Counted from the stretch's first letter, positions 1-8,819 are shown. The stretch: DNA of 64,000 nt from Bacteroidota bacterium (GCA_029558715.1 JAKQEA010000157.1:1-64000), one strand, 5' to 3'. Notes: a model not told the origin generated them from the letters alone. Program-made: numbers and translations.

Positions 1-1
1 G

Positions 2-499
2 ATGAAAACATTTTTTAAAGCACTTGGCAATGTATTTAAGAAACCGGTGACAACCAGGTACCCGTTTGAAAAAACATTTATCCCGGATGATTACCGCGGC
101 CTGATCGGTTTCGATGAAAACCTTTGCATCTGGTGCCGCCGCTGCGAAATGGTATGCCCGCCGGGTGCTATTGTTTTCTCACAGGATATGGAAGGCAAAC
201 AAACCTATCATTTCAACCGGGCTGTTTGTATCTATTGCGGCGAATGTGTCCGTGCCTGCCCCAAGGAGGGAGCTATCTTCCAGACAGCTGAACCGGCACC
301 TTGTGCATTGAAAGCAGAAAATATCAACAATGGGTGGAACAAACTCTATGCTGAAGCACTGGAAAGCCGGGAAGCCTATGCGGTTGAAAAGAAAAGGAAA
401 GCTGCTGAAAAAGCGGCAGCAGACAAGTTGGCTGCAGCCGCTGCGAAAAAAGAAGAAGAGAATAAAACGACCGGCGAAAATCAATCGGGTGCAGTTTAA
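2..499 (+). CDS. 4Fe-4S ferredoxin-like hydrogenase/complex I subunit (NuoI/HyfH/EchF type)
   Basis: Seen: two cysteine clusters of the CxxCxxCxxxCP type (C42, C45, C48, C52 and C76, C79, C82, C86), which bind two [4Fe-4S] clusters and relay electrons. The tail (about residues 128-155) is Lys/Ala/Glu-rich and probably disordered. Known: small two-cluster subunits of this kind belong to complex I (NuoI) or to group 4 energy-converting hydrogenases (HyfH, EchF). The hydrogenase maturation gene hypA follows after 14 bases, so a membrane-bound [NiFe] hydrogenase operon probably lies just upstream of the window (inference). The ATG at base 2 gives a start typical of the family. Being at the window edge, its upstream partners cannot be checked. 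Confidence 0.8.
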   Translation: MKTFFKALGNVFKKPVTTRYPFEKTFIPDDYRGLIGFDENLCIWCRRCEMVCPPGAIVFSQDMEGKQTYHFNRAVCIYCGECVRACPKEGAIFQTAEPAPCALKAENINNGWNKLYAEALESREAYAVEKKRKAAEKAAADKLAAAAAKKEEENKTTGENQSGAV

Positions 500-513
500 T
501 TGTATCACTCAGT

Positions 514-858
514 ATGCATGAACTCTCCATAGCCCAGTCCATTTTATCCATTGCTGAAAAAGCATTTCCTACAGACAGTAAGGGAGTCATTACGGCTGTT
601 AATATACAGGTAGGCGAACTGAGCAGCATTGAAATTGAGTCATTAAAATTTGCCTTCTCTGCTATACAGGAAGACACCCTTTTGCATAAGGCAGAATTAA
701 ATATCGGGATTATCCCCGGGGAGGCGCAGTGCCAGGATTGCAATACTATTTTTCACCTGCCTGCTTTTGGCAATCCCTGTCCTCATTGTAACGGATTTTC
801 GCTGAAGATCCAGAAAGGCCGGGAAATGAAAGTACTGAGTATCATATTGGATGAATGA
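514..858 (+). CDS. hypA: Hydrogenase nickel incorporation protein HypA
   Basis: HypA delivers nickel, with HypB, to the large subunit of [NiFe] hydrogenases. The 114-residue length is normal. The protein begins with the conserved MHE, whose His2 is part of the nickel site, and has the zinc site made of two CxxC pairs (C73/C76 and C89/C92). It lies 14 bases behind a ferredoxin-like subunit gene on the same strand, which fits an operon end containing a maturation factor. No other hyp gene is seen in the window. Identification is secure; which hydrogenase it serves is inferred from context. Confidence 0.93.
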   Translation: MHELSIAQSILSIAEKAFPTDSKGVITAVNIQVGELSSIEIESLKFAFSAIQEDTLLHKAELNIGIIPGEAQCQDCNTIFHLPAFGNPCPHCNGFSLKIQKGREMKVLSIILDE

Positions 859-968
859 CCTCTCCTGCTGGCTGTTTAAACTGACAACAATCATATCCGG
901 CCATGACAGGATAACTATGAATCCGGGCTGCTTCTTTGGACATTTGTTATAGCTCTAAAACCCGGACA

Positions 969-1298
969 ATGGAAGAAAATACCAACAAAGCCACTGCGGC
1001 CAAGGAAAGAAAAGTCAAAGGAAGGGTTGAAATTGATATTCAGCGATGCAAAGGCTGCGAACTCTGCACTGCGGCCTGCAAGGAACATGCACTGGCTCTT
1101 TCCGATACGATCAACATCAAAGGGTATCGTTACATCATTGCCAATAATGACGTATGTACCGGTTGTGTGAACTGTGCATTGGTTTGTCCCGATGCAGTCA
1201 TCACAGTATACCGGACGCATCCGAAGAAAAAACCGGTTGACATTACACCGGAGAATATCAAAGAACAATTACAATCAATGATCAGTCCTTCAAAATAA
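969..1298 (+). CDS. 2-oxoacid:ferredoxin oxidoreductase, delta (ferredoxin) subunit
   Basis: A small ferredoxin-domain protein with two [4Fe-4S] motifs (CKGCELCTAAC and CTGCVNCALVC) and a Lys-rich N-terminus. It accepts electrons from the thiamine-diphosphate core in four-subunit 2-oxoacid oxidoreductases. The ATG at 969 is preferred over an upstream in-frame ATG at 936 because it leaves a normal delta-subunit N-terminus. The alpha subunit gene starts 7 bases after its stop, and beta and gamma follow, giving the order delta-alpha-beta-gamma seen in KorDABC/VorDABC operons. Whether the substrate is 2-oxoglutarate or branched-chain 2-oxoacids cannot be settled from this gene. Confidence 0.85.
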   Translation: MEENTNKATAAKERKVKGRVEIDIQRCKGCELCTAACKEHALALSDTINIKGYRYIIANNDVCTGCVNCALVCPDAVITVYRTHPKKKPVDITPENIKEQLQSMISPSK

Positions 1299-1305
1299 TT
1301 TCATT

Positions 1306-2373
1306 ATGACTGAAACTAAACTCATGAAGGGTAACGAAGCCATGGCAGAAGCCGCCATCCTTGCGGGCTGCGATGCGTACTTCGGGTATCCTATCACTCC
1401 GCAATCAGAAGTGCTGGAATATTTAGCAAGAGAAATGCCGAAGCATAACCGGATTGTAATGCAGGCCGAAAGTGAAGTGGCTTCTATTAATATGGTATAT
1501 GGCGCTGCGGGTGCAGGCTTTCGTACCATGACGAGTTCTTCTTCGCCAGGTATCAGTTTGATGCAGGAAGGTATTTCTTATATCGCCGGAGCAGAACTTC
1601 CCTGTTTGATCGTAAATGTAAACAGGGCCGGTCCCGGATTGGGAACTATTCAACCCGGACAAGGAGATTATTTTCAATCTGTAAAAGGCGGCGGCCATGG
1701 TGATTATAAAATGATCGTACTGGCACCTGCTTCCGTACAGGAGATGGCTGATTTTGTTTATCTCGGGTTTGACCTGGCAGATAAATATCGTAACCCGGTG
1801 CTGATGTTATCGGATGGGGCCATTGGCCAGATGATGGAGAAAGTGCAATTCAAACCATATACAAGGCCTGCGGTTGATAAATCATGGGCCACTACCGGTA
1901 AACCAGGGACCCGCAACAGGAATTATATCACTTCGCTTTTCATTCAACCTGAAAGAATGGAGCAACATAACCTGAAACTCGAAGAAAAATTCAAAAGGAT
2001 AAGGGAAAATGAAGTGCGGTTTGAAGAGATCAATACTGCTGATGCGGAATATCTTTTTGTTGCCTATGGATTGAGTGCAAGAATTTGTCAGAAAGCAATG
2101 GACATTGCAAGGGATAAAGGAATAAAGATCGGTTTGCTTCGTCCTATTACTTTATACCCTTATCCGTACAAGCAGCTGGAAGAACTGGCTGCACAGGTGA
2201 AAATGATGCTGAGTGTGGAACTCAACAGCGGGCAGATGGTGGAAGATGTAAGACTGGCTGTGAAAGGAAAAGTGCCGGTTGAGTTTTATGGAAGAATGGG
2301 AGGTATGATGCCTACCCCGGAAGAAATTGTTCATCATTTAGAAAACTTAATACAGTATCATCATGCCAACTGA
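1306..2373 (+). CDS. 2-oxoacid:ferredoxin oxidoreductase, alpha subunit (KorA/VorB type)
   Basis: The N-terminus (KLMKGNEAMAEAAILAGC, then FGYPITPQSEV) is the hallmark of the pyrimidine-binding alpha subunit of 2-oxoglutarate or 2-ketoisovalerate ferredoxin oxidoreductase. Length 355 residues is usual for the VorB/KorA group without a fused gamma domain. The complex decarboxylates a 2-oxoacid with CoA to an acyl-CoA and reduced ferredoxin. The beta gene start (2363) overlaps the end of this gene by 11 bases, so translation is probably coupled. Together with the hydrogenase genes just upstream, the reduced ferredoxin could feed hydrogen evolution or ion pumping (inference). Confidence 0.9.
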   Translation: MTETKLMKGNEAMAEAAILAGCDAYFGYPITPQSEVLEYLAREMPKHNRIVMQAESEVASINMVYGAAGAGFRTMTSSSSPGISLMQEGISYIAGAELPCLIVNVNRAGPGLGTIQPGQGDYFQSVKGGGHGDYKMIVLAPASVQEMADFVYLGFDLADKYRNPVLMLSDGAIGQMMEKVQFKPYTRPAVDKSWATTGKPGTRNRNYITSLFIQPERMEQHNLKLEEKFKRIRENEVRFEEINTADAEYLFVAYGLSARICQKAMDIARDKGIKIGLLRPITLYPYPYKQLEELAAQVKMMLSVELNSGQMVEDVRLAVKGKVPVEFYGRMGGMMPTPEEIVHHLENLIQYHHAN

Positions 2374-3195
2374 AGAACATGTATTACCCGACACAGCGCT
2401 GGATGTGATAGCACCAGCCTGCCATGATGAGGAAGAATATGAAATGGTGTATCACAAACCGCATACAATGGTAGATGTGAGTATGCACTATTGCCCGGGT
2501 TGTGCCCATAGCCTGGTGCATAACTGATTATGGAAGTGGTGGAGGAAATGGACATACAGGAACAAACTATTGGTATTGCACCGGTTGGTTGTTCTGTATT
2601 TGCCTATGACTATATGGATATTGATATGCAGGAGGCAGCACACGGCCGTGCATGTGCTGTGGCTACTGGTATTAAAAGACTGATGCCCGATAAATATGTA
2701 TTTACTTACCAGGGTGATGGCGACCTGGCAGCCATTGGTATTGCGGAAACATTACATGCTATTAACAGGGGAGAAAATATTCTCATTGTATTTATGAATA
2801 ATGCTGTGTATGGAATGACGAGCGGACAAATGGCGCCGACAACATTGGCAGGGATGCATACCACTACCAGTCCGGATGGAAGAGATGTGGGTTATTATGG
2901 CGCTCCTATCAAAGTTTCAGAACTGATGGCGCAACTACCCGGTGCATTTTATGTAACAAGGCAGGCAGTCAACAATGCCAATGCAGTTCGCAGAACAAAG
3001 AAAGCGTTGCAAAACGCATTCAAATACCAGCAGCTGCACAAAGGAACCTGTTTGGTAGAAATTATCGGTAACTGTCCTTCCAACTGGAAGATGACTCCCA
3101 TTGAAGCATCAAAATTCATTGATGAAGAAATGGTGAAAACATTTCCGCTGGGTGATATTAAAGTGCCGAAAACAGAGGAATTAAAAACAATCTAA
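2363..3195 (+). CDS. 2-oxoacid:ferredoxin oxidoreductase, beta subunit, interrupted by a one-base frameshift
   Basis: Reading from ATG 2363 gives the expected beta-subunit N-terminus, including the cysteine motif MHYCPGCAHSLVH, then hits TGA at 2525. The rest of the protein (LIMEVVEEMDIQEQTIG, the thiamine-binding GDGD segment, and the C-terminus) continues in another frame to 3195. The break is at about 2521-2524, where 'cataactg' would restore HKLIM if one A were present, so a single base is missing. Known: beta subunits bind thiamine diphosphate and a cluster through the CxxC region. All flanking subunits are intact, so a sequencing or assembly error is as likely as a true mutation. An internal start at 2530 would lack the cysteine motif. 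Confidence 0.85.
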
Positions 3196-3205
3196 ATGAC
3201 AGCTC

Positions 3206-3787
3206 ATGAATACAGGTAATGATTTCAACAAACTGGAAGAACTTGTAGTCGCCGGTTTTGGCGGACAGGGAGTACTGTCACTTGGTATGACACTGGCCTA
3301 TGCGGGCATGGTGGAGGGGAAAGAAATTTCCTGGATGCCTTCGTATGGCCCGGAAATGCGGGGCGGTACGGCTAATTGTATTACCATTCTTTCGGAAAAA
3401 AAGATCAGCTCACCCATCATCTCTTTATTTGATTCTGCCATTGTTCTGAACCAGCCTTCTATGGATAAATTTGCGCCAAGGGTAAAACCCGGCGGATTAT
3501 TATTGTATGAATCAGGTAATATTTTTAAACCAGGTATAAGAACTGATATAAATATCATTGGTATACCTGCCAGTACCGAAGCATTGCTGATGAAGAATGC
3601 AAAGATCATGAACATGATCATTCTTGGAGCTTACCTGCAACTAAAACCAGTTGTTAAGATTGAATCGATCCTGGAAGCATTGAAAAAAGTGTTGCCGGAA
3701 AAATATCATCACCTGCTTGATATCAACAAACAAGCACTTGAAAAAGGCAAAGCACTGGTGATGCAACAGAAAGAACCGGTAATGTAA
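3206..3787 (+). CDS. 2-oxoacid:ferredoxin oxidoreductase, gamma subunit
   Basis: Begins with the characteristic VVAGFGGQGVLSLGMTLAYA glycine motif and the SYGPEMRGG segment of the gamma domain of pyruvate/2-ketoisovalerate/2-oxoglutarate ferredoxin oxidoreductases, which contributes to CoA binding. Length 193 residues is typical. It follows the beta gene after 10 bases and ends the operon; the next gene has its own promoter-like element. Function depends on the beta subunit, which is frameshifted in this sequence. Confidence 0.9.
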   Translation: MNTGNDFNKLEELVVAGFGGQGVLSLGMTLAYAGMVEGKEISWMPSYGPEMRGGTANCITILSEKKISSPIISLFDSAIVLNQPSMDKFAPRVKPGGLLLYESGNIFKPGIRTDINIIGIPASTEALLMKNAKIMNMIILGAYLQLKPVVKIESILEALKKVLPEKYHHLLDINKQALEKGKALVMQQKEPVM

Positions 3788-3795
3788 TGTTGGAT

Positions 3796-3803
3796 TATCT
3801 TTG
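3796..3803 (+). promoter_or_regulatory. Bacteroidota-type -7 promoter element of pdxH
   Basis: TATCTTTG is an exact match to the TAnnTTTG -7 consensus used by the primary sigma factor of Bacteroidota. It lies 24 bases before the pdxH start and just after the gamma-subunit stop, so transcription starts afresh here. The -33 element is weak. Inference from sequence only. Confidence 0.5.
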
Positions 3804-3826
3804 ACCGGTCAAATACCTGCATATTC

Positions 3827-4474
3827 ATGAAACCAGAAGAAATAGCGCAGCTGCGCAAAGATTATACATTGCATTCACTGAATGAAGATGATGTGGCGGA
3901 TTCACCTATTGCCCAGTTTCAGCGCTGGTGGGAGGATGCAGAAAAATCAGAGATACTTGAAATGAATGCCATGACACTGGCCACAGTGGGTCATGATGGT
4001 ATGCCGGAGGCAAGAACAGTGTTGGTAAAAGCATTTGATGAAAATGGATTTGTCTTCTTCACTAATTATAACAGTGCCAAAAGCAAGCAGCTTGATTTTA
4101 ATTCTAATTGTTGTTTACTATTCTTCTGGAAAGAATTAGAAAGACAAGTCCGTATCAACGGCGTGGCAGAAAAAATAACCGCCAAAGAAAGTATTGAATA
4201 TTTCGACAGCCGCCCTGATGGCAGCAAGATCGGGGCATGGGCATCACCGCAGAGCCTGGTGGTAGCCGGAAAAGCATGGCTGAAAGAAACGTTTGAATAC
4301 TATGCAGAGCGGTTCAAACATGGACATATACCCAAACCCCCGCATTGGGGAGGCTATCGTGTAAAACCCATTCGGATGGAATTCTGGCAGGGCCGGCCCA
4401 GCCGCATGCACGACAGGATCTTATATACACAATCGGAAGCCGGTGGCTGGAAGACAGAAAGGCTGGCACCATAA
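3827..4474 (+). CDS. pdxH: Pyridoxamine 5'-phosphate oxidase
   Basis: FMN-dependent oxidase that makes pyridoxal 5'-phosphate from pyridoxine or pyridoxamine phosphate. Visible family features are the N-terminal RKDY segment, the EARTVLVKAF strand with the FMN-phosphate arginine, FFTNYNSAKSKQL, and the C-terminal signature GYRVKPIRMEFWQGRPSRMHDR (split across residues about 185-205). Length 215 residues is standard. Monocistronic, with a TAnnTTTG element upstream. Identification is firm. Confidence 0.95.
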   Translation: MKPEEIAQLRKDYTLHSLNEDDVADSPIAQFQRWWEDAEKSEILEMNAMTLATVGHDGMPEARTVLVKAFDENGFVFFTNYNSAKSKQLDFNSNCCLLFFWKELERQVRINGVAEKITAKESIEYFDSRPDGSKIGAWASPQSLVVAGKAWLKETFEYYAERFKHGHIPKPPHWGGYRVKPIRMEFWQGRPSRMHDRILYTQSEAGGWKTERLAP

Positions 4475-4572
4475 ACAGGTGAATGGCAAGCATTGTTTCA
4501 TGGTCCGGCATCATCCCGGTAATAATCCCTGTTATTTTATACTTTTATAAGCTAACCGTTTCAATCCCTGCT

Positions 4573-5484
4573 ATGAAGACGATCATTTATAATAGTATAC
4601 GTTTCATGCGGATAATTTTTTCATTTATCGCCACCTGTGTTGTTTTTATGCAATGCCAGAAGGAATTGAATTCTGCACAGGGAGATTTTTTGCCCTTTGA
4701 AACCCTTCCGGAAGCTGCACCGGTACTGCCGGGTACTATTGATGAAGCCTCCGGTATTGCTGATAGTAAGAATAACCCGGGTTTTATTTGGGTGCAGCAG
4801 GATGGAGGAAATCCTCCGGAACTTTTTTTGCTTTCCTATACCGGCACCATACAGAAAAAAATTCCAGTGACCGGGGTAACCAACCGGGACTGGGAAGATA
4901 TAGTAGTGGGCAATGGTCCTGTAGCCGGAACCCACTATATATACATAGCAGAAACAGGGGATAACAATGCTGCCTATACTGACTATGCTATTTATCGTTT
5001 TCCGGAACCTGCATTACTTACCGATACCGTTTTTACTACTGATAAGATCACTTTTCAGTATCCTGATGGGCCCCATGATGCAGAAGCCATCTTCGTGGAG
5101 AATAGTACAAAGGATATTTATATCATCAGCAAGCGGGACAGCACTTCCCGAATTTATAAATTACCGTATCCGCAAAGTACCACGACAACCACGATTGCCA
5201 CTGCGGTTGGTACTACTACTTTTTCTGGCATATCTGCTGCTGCCATCTCACCGGATGAAAAAGAACTGCTGGTAAAAACATATACCAATGTGTATTACTG
5301 GAAAAGGAATGCAGGAGAGACCATAGAAGCGGCCCTGCAAAGAAATCCGCTTACGCTGGGTTATGTACTGGAACCGCAGGGAGAAGCGATGTGTTTCAAA
5401 AATGATAACACGGCTTTTCTTACACTGAGTGAGAGACCTTTCTTTGCCACATCAGTGGCGCTCAATATGTACAGGAGAAAGTAG
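4573..5484 (+). CDS. Predicted surface lipoprotein with a beta-propeller-like domain, function unknown
   Basis: The likely start is ATG 4573, or ATG 4606, which would put a short hydrophobic signal directly before a lipobox-like VFMQC. The in-frame extension back to 4483 lacks a sensible N-terminus. After the Cys the protein carries segments such as IDEASGIADSKNNPG, WVQQDGGNP, DWEDIV and IYIAETGDNN, which recur in bacterial secreted propeller proteins (SdiA-regulated-like or esterase-like propellers). No catalytic residues can be named. It stands alone and converges with the metallo-beta-lactamase gene on the other strand, with a gap of 5 bases. Confidence 0.6.
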   Translation: MKTIIYNSIRFMRIIFSFIATCVVFMQCQKELNSAQGDFLPFETLPEAAPVLPGTIDEASGIADSKNNPGFIWVQQDGGNPPELFLLSYTGTIQKKIPVTGVTNRDWEDIVVGNGPVAGTHYIYIAETGDNNAAYTDYAIYRFPEPALLTDTVFTTDKITFQYPDGPHDAEAIFVENSTKDIYIISKRDSTSRIYKLPYPQSTTTTTIATAVGTTTFSGISAAAISPDEKELLVKTYTNVYYWKRNAGETIEAALQRNPLTLGYVLEPQGEAMCFKNDNTAFLTLSERPFFATSVALNMYRRK

Positions 5485-5489
5485 CGATA

Positions 5490-6329
5490 TTAAAAAAGAG
5501 AGAGCTGCCCTTCATTTTTAGTAGTCTTACGTTTTGTCTTTATTGTGCTGATCTCATGGCCTTTTCCTTCAATATAAAATACCGGGCTGGCTTCATACCG
5601 GCTGGCAATAACAATCTTTGTATTACCGGCATGCGGTCTGAACAGGGCTTCCACCAGCTCGGGTTTGTTATTGTTTTTGGAAAGGTGCGACAGGATGAGT
5701 AACTGCAGATTGTCAGAACGGTAACGCTGAAATAATTCCATTGCCTGTGCATTGGACAAATGGCCCTGATCACTGCTGATCCTTTTTTGCAAATGATAAG
5801 GATAATTACCGGTACGCAGCATCGTATCACAATAATTGGATTCGAGGAAAACAGCCTGGCATTGACTAAAACATTTTATCACCCGTTTACAGGCATAGCC
5901 AATATCCGTAATCACACCCACATTTACTCCATTCCCGGTTATCATGAAACTATGCGGGTCTGCCGCATCATGACTTTTTTTGAAAGGAGTAACTTTTAAA
6001 TCGCCAATAGAAATAATGCCGGACTGTTTGAATGAGCGGATGAGATGCTGCTCTATGGGCATATTACTGTTTTGCAATGTGCTGTCAGTAATATAAACAG
6101 GTAACTGGTATTTCTTTGAAAGGCCAGACATACCGGTGATATGATCGGTATGTTCATGCGAAATGAAAACAGCTTTTACTTTATCCATAGAAAGCTCCAG
6201 CTGCTTCATCCTTCTTTCTGTTTCCCGGCAACTGAGTCCTGCATCAACTAATACGGCTTCATTATTATTTCCCACATAATAACAGTTGGCATTGCTGCCC
6301 GAATTGAGAGAGGTAATATAAAGTGACAT
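5490..6329 (-). CDS. MBL-fold metallohydrolase, WalJ/YycJ type, with a C-terminal sliding-clamp motif
   Basis: The HEHTDH motif (residues about 58-63) and further His/Asp ligands (SHDAADPHSF, TDIG) mark a metallo-beta-lactamase fold. The start (LYITSLNSGSNANCYYV) is typical of the WalJ/YycJ family, reported to act as a 5'-3' DNA exonuclease or in cell-wall control in Firmicutes. The last residues, GQLSLF, match the QL[SD]LF consensus by which proteins bind the DnaN beta clamp. This supports a DNA repair or replication role for this version (inference). Length 279 residues. Transcribed away from htpG, with which it shares orientation. Confidence 0.85.
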   Translation of the reverse strand: MSLYITSLNSGSNANCYYVGNNNEAVLVDAGLSCRETERRMKQLELSMDKVKAVFISHEHTDHITGMSGLSKKYQLPVYITDSTLQNSNMPIEQHLIRSFKQSGIISIGDLKVTPFKKSHDAADPHSFMITGNGVNVGVITDIGYACKRVIKCFSQCQAVFLESNYCDTMLRTGNYPYHLQKRISSDQGHLSNAQAMELFQRYRSDNLQLLILSHLSKNNNKPELVEALFRPHAGNTKIVIASRYEASPVFYIEGKGHEISTIKTKRKTTKNEGQLSLF

Positions 6330-6346
6330 GGGCAGTAAAAATAAGC

Positions 6347-6371
6347 AAGCCTGCCGGATCCTGGCAGGCTT
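6347..6371 (-). terminator. Rho-independent terminator of htpG
   Basis: A perfect 9-bp stem (AAGCCTGCC / GGCAGGCTT) with a 7-base loop lies 24 bases after the htpG stop. On the minus strand a T-rich stretch follows. It separates htpG from the WalJ-like gene. Confidence 0.75.
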
Positions 6372-6394
6372 ATAAAGACGAATCGGAAAAAATA

Positions 6395-8278
6395 CTATAA
6401 CACTTCCACACTTCTTTCTACAAAAGCGGTGAGGTCAGCGCCTTTCAGCATACCCTGCGCCAGCAGTGCCAGGTCAAATGCCTGTTTGGCCAGCACGGTT
6501 TGCTGTGCTTCATCAGCAGATAAAATTTTATGGATGAGTTTGTGATTACCATTCACTGAAACCTTGTAGGTATCAGGCATTGCGCCATAAAAATTCATAC
6601 CACCACCAAGCCTGCTCATATCTTTCATCCGGCGCATCCATTCTTCCATGGTGATGGTCACCGGCATATGATCTGCCGGCTGGCTTTCCACTTCTACTTT
6701 CATATTGATATTACTGATCGCTTTGTCGAATATAGCTTTCAGTTTTTCAGTTTCTTCCCTGGTCAGGCTGTGTTTTTCGGCATCATCTTTTTCGATCAGT
6801 TTATCCAGTACATCTGCATCTACTCTTTTCAGCGATGTTTTTTCCAGCTTCATTTCCAGGTGATGGATAAAATGTGTATCGATCGGTGAATTCATCATCA
6901 GCACATCATAGTTCTTCTTTTGGGCTGACTGGATATAACTGTGCTGGTGCTCCGCATCAGCCGTGTAGAGATATACAAGCTGCCCGTTCTTATCCGTCTG
7001 GAAGTCTTTCACTTTGGCATTATATTCTTCCAGGGTGTAGTGTTCATTATTGGTATTGGTGAGTAATAAGAACTCTTTTGCTTTTTCATAAAACTTTTCA
7101 TCAGACAGGGCGCCGTATTTTACAAACAAACCAATATCACTCCACTTGGTTTCATAGGCCTTGCGGTCTTTCTTGAAAAGTTCGGCTAACTTCTCGGCCA
7201 CTTTACGGCTGATATAACTGTTGATCTTTTTTACATTACTGTCTGACTGTAAAAAAGAACGGCTTACGTTCAGGGGAATATCCGGTGAATCGATCACCCC
7301 GTGCAGCAGCAATAAAAATTCCGGCACAATATCTTTTACTTCATCAGTGATGAATACCTGGCGGCTGAAGAGTTTGATTTTATTCTTCTGCACTTCAAAA
7401 TCATTCTTCAGTTTGGGGAAATACAATACACCGGTCAGGTTGAACGGGTAGTCCACATTCAGGTGTATCCAGAACAGTGGTTCTTCCTGGAAAGGATAAA
7501 GCTCCCGGTAAAAATCAAGATAATCTTCCTCCTTCAGGTCAGCCGGCGCTTTGGTCCAGATAGGATTGGTGTTGTTGATGATATTATCCACTTCAATCCT
7601 TTTATATTTCGGTTTGCCTTCTTCATCTGTTCCGTCTTCCACTGATTCTGTTTTGGTACCAAACTGTACCGGCACCGGCAGGAACTTTGCATATTTATCC
7701 AGTATGGATTGAATACGGTTTTCTTCGAGGAACTCCAGCGAATCTTCGTTGATGTATAAAATAATATCGGTGCCTCTTTCGGTACGGGTTCCTTCGGTGA
7801 TCTCAAATTCGGTACTGCCGTCGCAGGTCCAGCGGGCGGGAGCAGCTCCTTCCTGGTAAGAGAGGGTTTGTATCTCCACTTTTTCTGCCACCATGAAGGA
7901 GGAATAAAAACCCAGTCCAAAGCGGCCGATGATTTCATTGGCATCATTGGCTTCTTTGAATTTTTCCATGAACTCGGTAGCGCCGGAAAAAGCCACCTGG
8001 TTGATGTACTTTTTTATTTCTTCCGCTGTCATGCCGATACCGCTGTCTGACACCGTGATGGTTTTGGCTTCCGCATTCACGGCCACTTTTATGTTCAGGC
8101 TGCCCAGTTCTTTATTATAATGACCCAGTGAGCTCAGCCTTTTTATCTTTTGGGTAGCGTCTACGGCATTGCTTACCAGTTCCCGCAGAAAGATCTCATG
8201 ATCGGAGTAGAGAAATTTTTTAATGATGGGAAAAATGTTTTCCGTGTTGATCGATATAGTTCCTTTTTCCTGTACCAT
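6395..8278 (-). CDS. htpG: Molecular chaperone HtpG (Hsp90)
   Basis: ATP-dependent chaperone. The GHKL nucleotide site is visible: ELVSNAVDAT (N box), DSGIGMT (G1) and GRFGLGFYS (G2). The middle domain contains the PLNVSRSFLQSD segment with the catalytic-loop arginine. Length 627 residues matches bacterial HtpG. Encoded alone, with a strong terminator downstream. No heat-shock operator is evident upstream. Confidence 0.97.
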   Translation of the reverse strand: MVQEKGTISINTENIFPIIKKFLYSDHEIFLRELVSNAVDATQKIKRLSSLGHYNKELGSLNIKVAVNAEAKTITVSDSGIGMTAEEIKKYINQVAFSGATEFMEKFKEANDANEIIGRFGLGFYSSFMVAEKVEIQTLSYQEGAAPARWTCDGSTEFEITEGTRTERGTDIILYINEDSLEFLEENRIQSILDKYAKFLPVPVQFGTKTESVEDGTDEEGKPKYKRIEVDNIINNTNPIWTKAPADLKEEDYLDFYRELYPFQEEPLFWIHLNVDYPFNLTGVLYFPKLKNDFEVQKNKIKLFSRQVFITDEVKDIVPEFLLLLHGVIDSPDIPLNVSRSFLQSDSNVKKINSYISRKVAEKLAELFKKDRKAYETKWSDIGLFVKYGALSDEKFYEKAKEFLLLTNTNNEHYTLEEYNAKVKDFQTDKNGQLVYLYTADAEHQHSYIQSAQKKNYDVLMMNSPIDTHFIHHLEMKLEKTSLKRVDADVLDKLIEKDDAEKHSLTREETEKLKAIFDKAISNINMKVEVESQPADHMPVTITMEEWMRRMKDMSRLGGGMNFYGAMPDTYKVSVNGNHKLIHKILSADEAQQTVLAKQAFDLALLAQGMLKGADLTAFVERSVEVL

Positions 8279-8522
8279 AACAGCGATTATTTTTTACGGT
8301 TAATACGATAATGGCGGCGAAAATACCAACATCGTTCCAAAGCAGCCCAACTTGCCAGATTGGCATTCAGGCCTACCCTTATCTGCAGCCAGGTGCGGAG
8401 CTGAAGAATAATAAACAGCAGCAAAACAATAGAGCAAGTTCGCTTCCCGGCTCATCCTAAAAAATTGACAGCTGTCATTGCGGTATATGAAGATGCTCAT
8501 TGTTTTGGGCAGGTTCAAAAAC

Positions 8523-8530
8523 TATATTTG
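8523..8530 (+). promoter_or_regulatory. Bacteroidota-type -7 element upstream of the YtxH operon
   Basis: TATATTTG matches TAnnTTTG exactly, 40 bases before the first start codon of the three-gene operon, with a TTG about 20 bases further upstream as a possible -33 element. Confidence 0.5.
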
Positions 8531-8570
8531 AAAGGACAGTATCTTATTATTCATCCGTAAAATAAAGAAC

Positions 8571-8795
8571 ATGAAAAACACATCTAAAGTGCTGATTGCG
8601 CTGGGAGCCGGTCTGGCTATCGGTGGAATACTGGGTGTGTTATTCGCTCCTGACAAAGGCGTTAACACCCGCCACAAAATTGCCGATAACGGCAAAAAAC
8701 TGAAAGATCAGTTTACACGCAAAGTAAAACTGGGCAAAGAAAAAATGGAAGAACAAATGGCCCGGGTAAATGGCGAACTCGAAGAAGTGATCTGA
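8571..8795 (+). CDS. YtxH domain-containing small membrane protein
   Basis: A 74-residue protein with one N-terminal hydrophobic glycine-rich segment (LIALGAGLAIGGILGVLFAPDKG split over residues 7-30), followed by a charged Lys-rich helix. This is the YtxH layout (also called general stress or gas-vesicle-related small protein); molecular role unknown. First gene of a tight operon with a holin-like membrane protein and a basic protein, a combination common in Bacteroidota and probably linked to envelope stress (inference). Confidence 0.8.
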   Translation: MKNTSKVLIALGAGLAIGGILGVLFAPDKGVNTRHKIADNGKKLKDQFTRKVKLGKEKMEEQMARVNGELEEVI

Positions 8796-8819
8796 CAACC
8801 AAAGTGTAACTTTAGTACC

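Noticed and set aside
7534-7947. Long ORFs overlapping htpG in other frames
   Set aside because: Shadows of the htpG coding sequence; no start context or family features.
8300-8518. Minus-strand ORF of 72 codons between htpG and the YtxH operon
   Set aside because: It covers the promoter region of the YtxH operon and encodes no recognisable motif.
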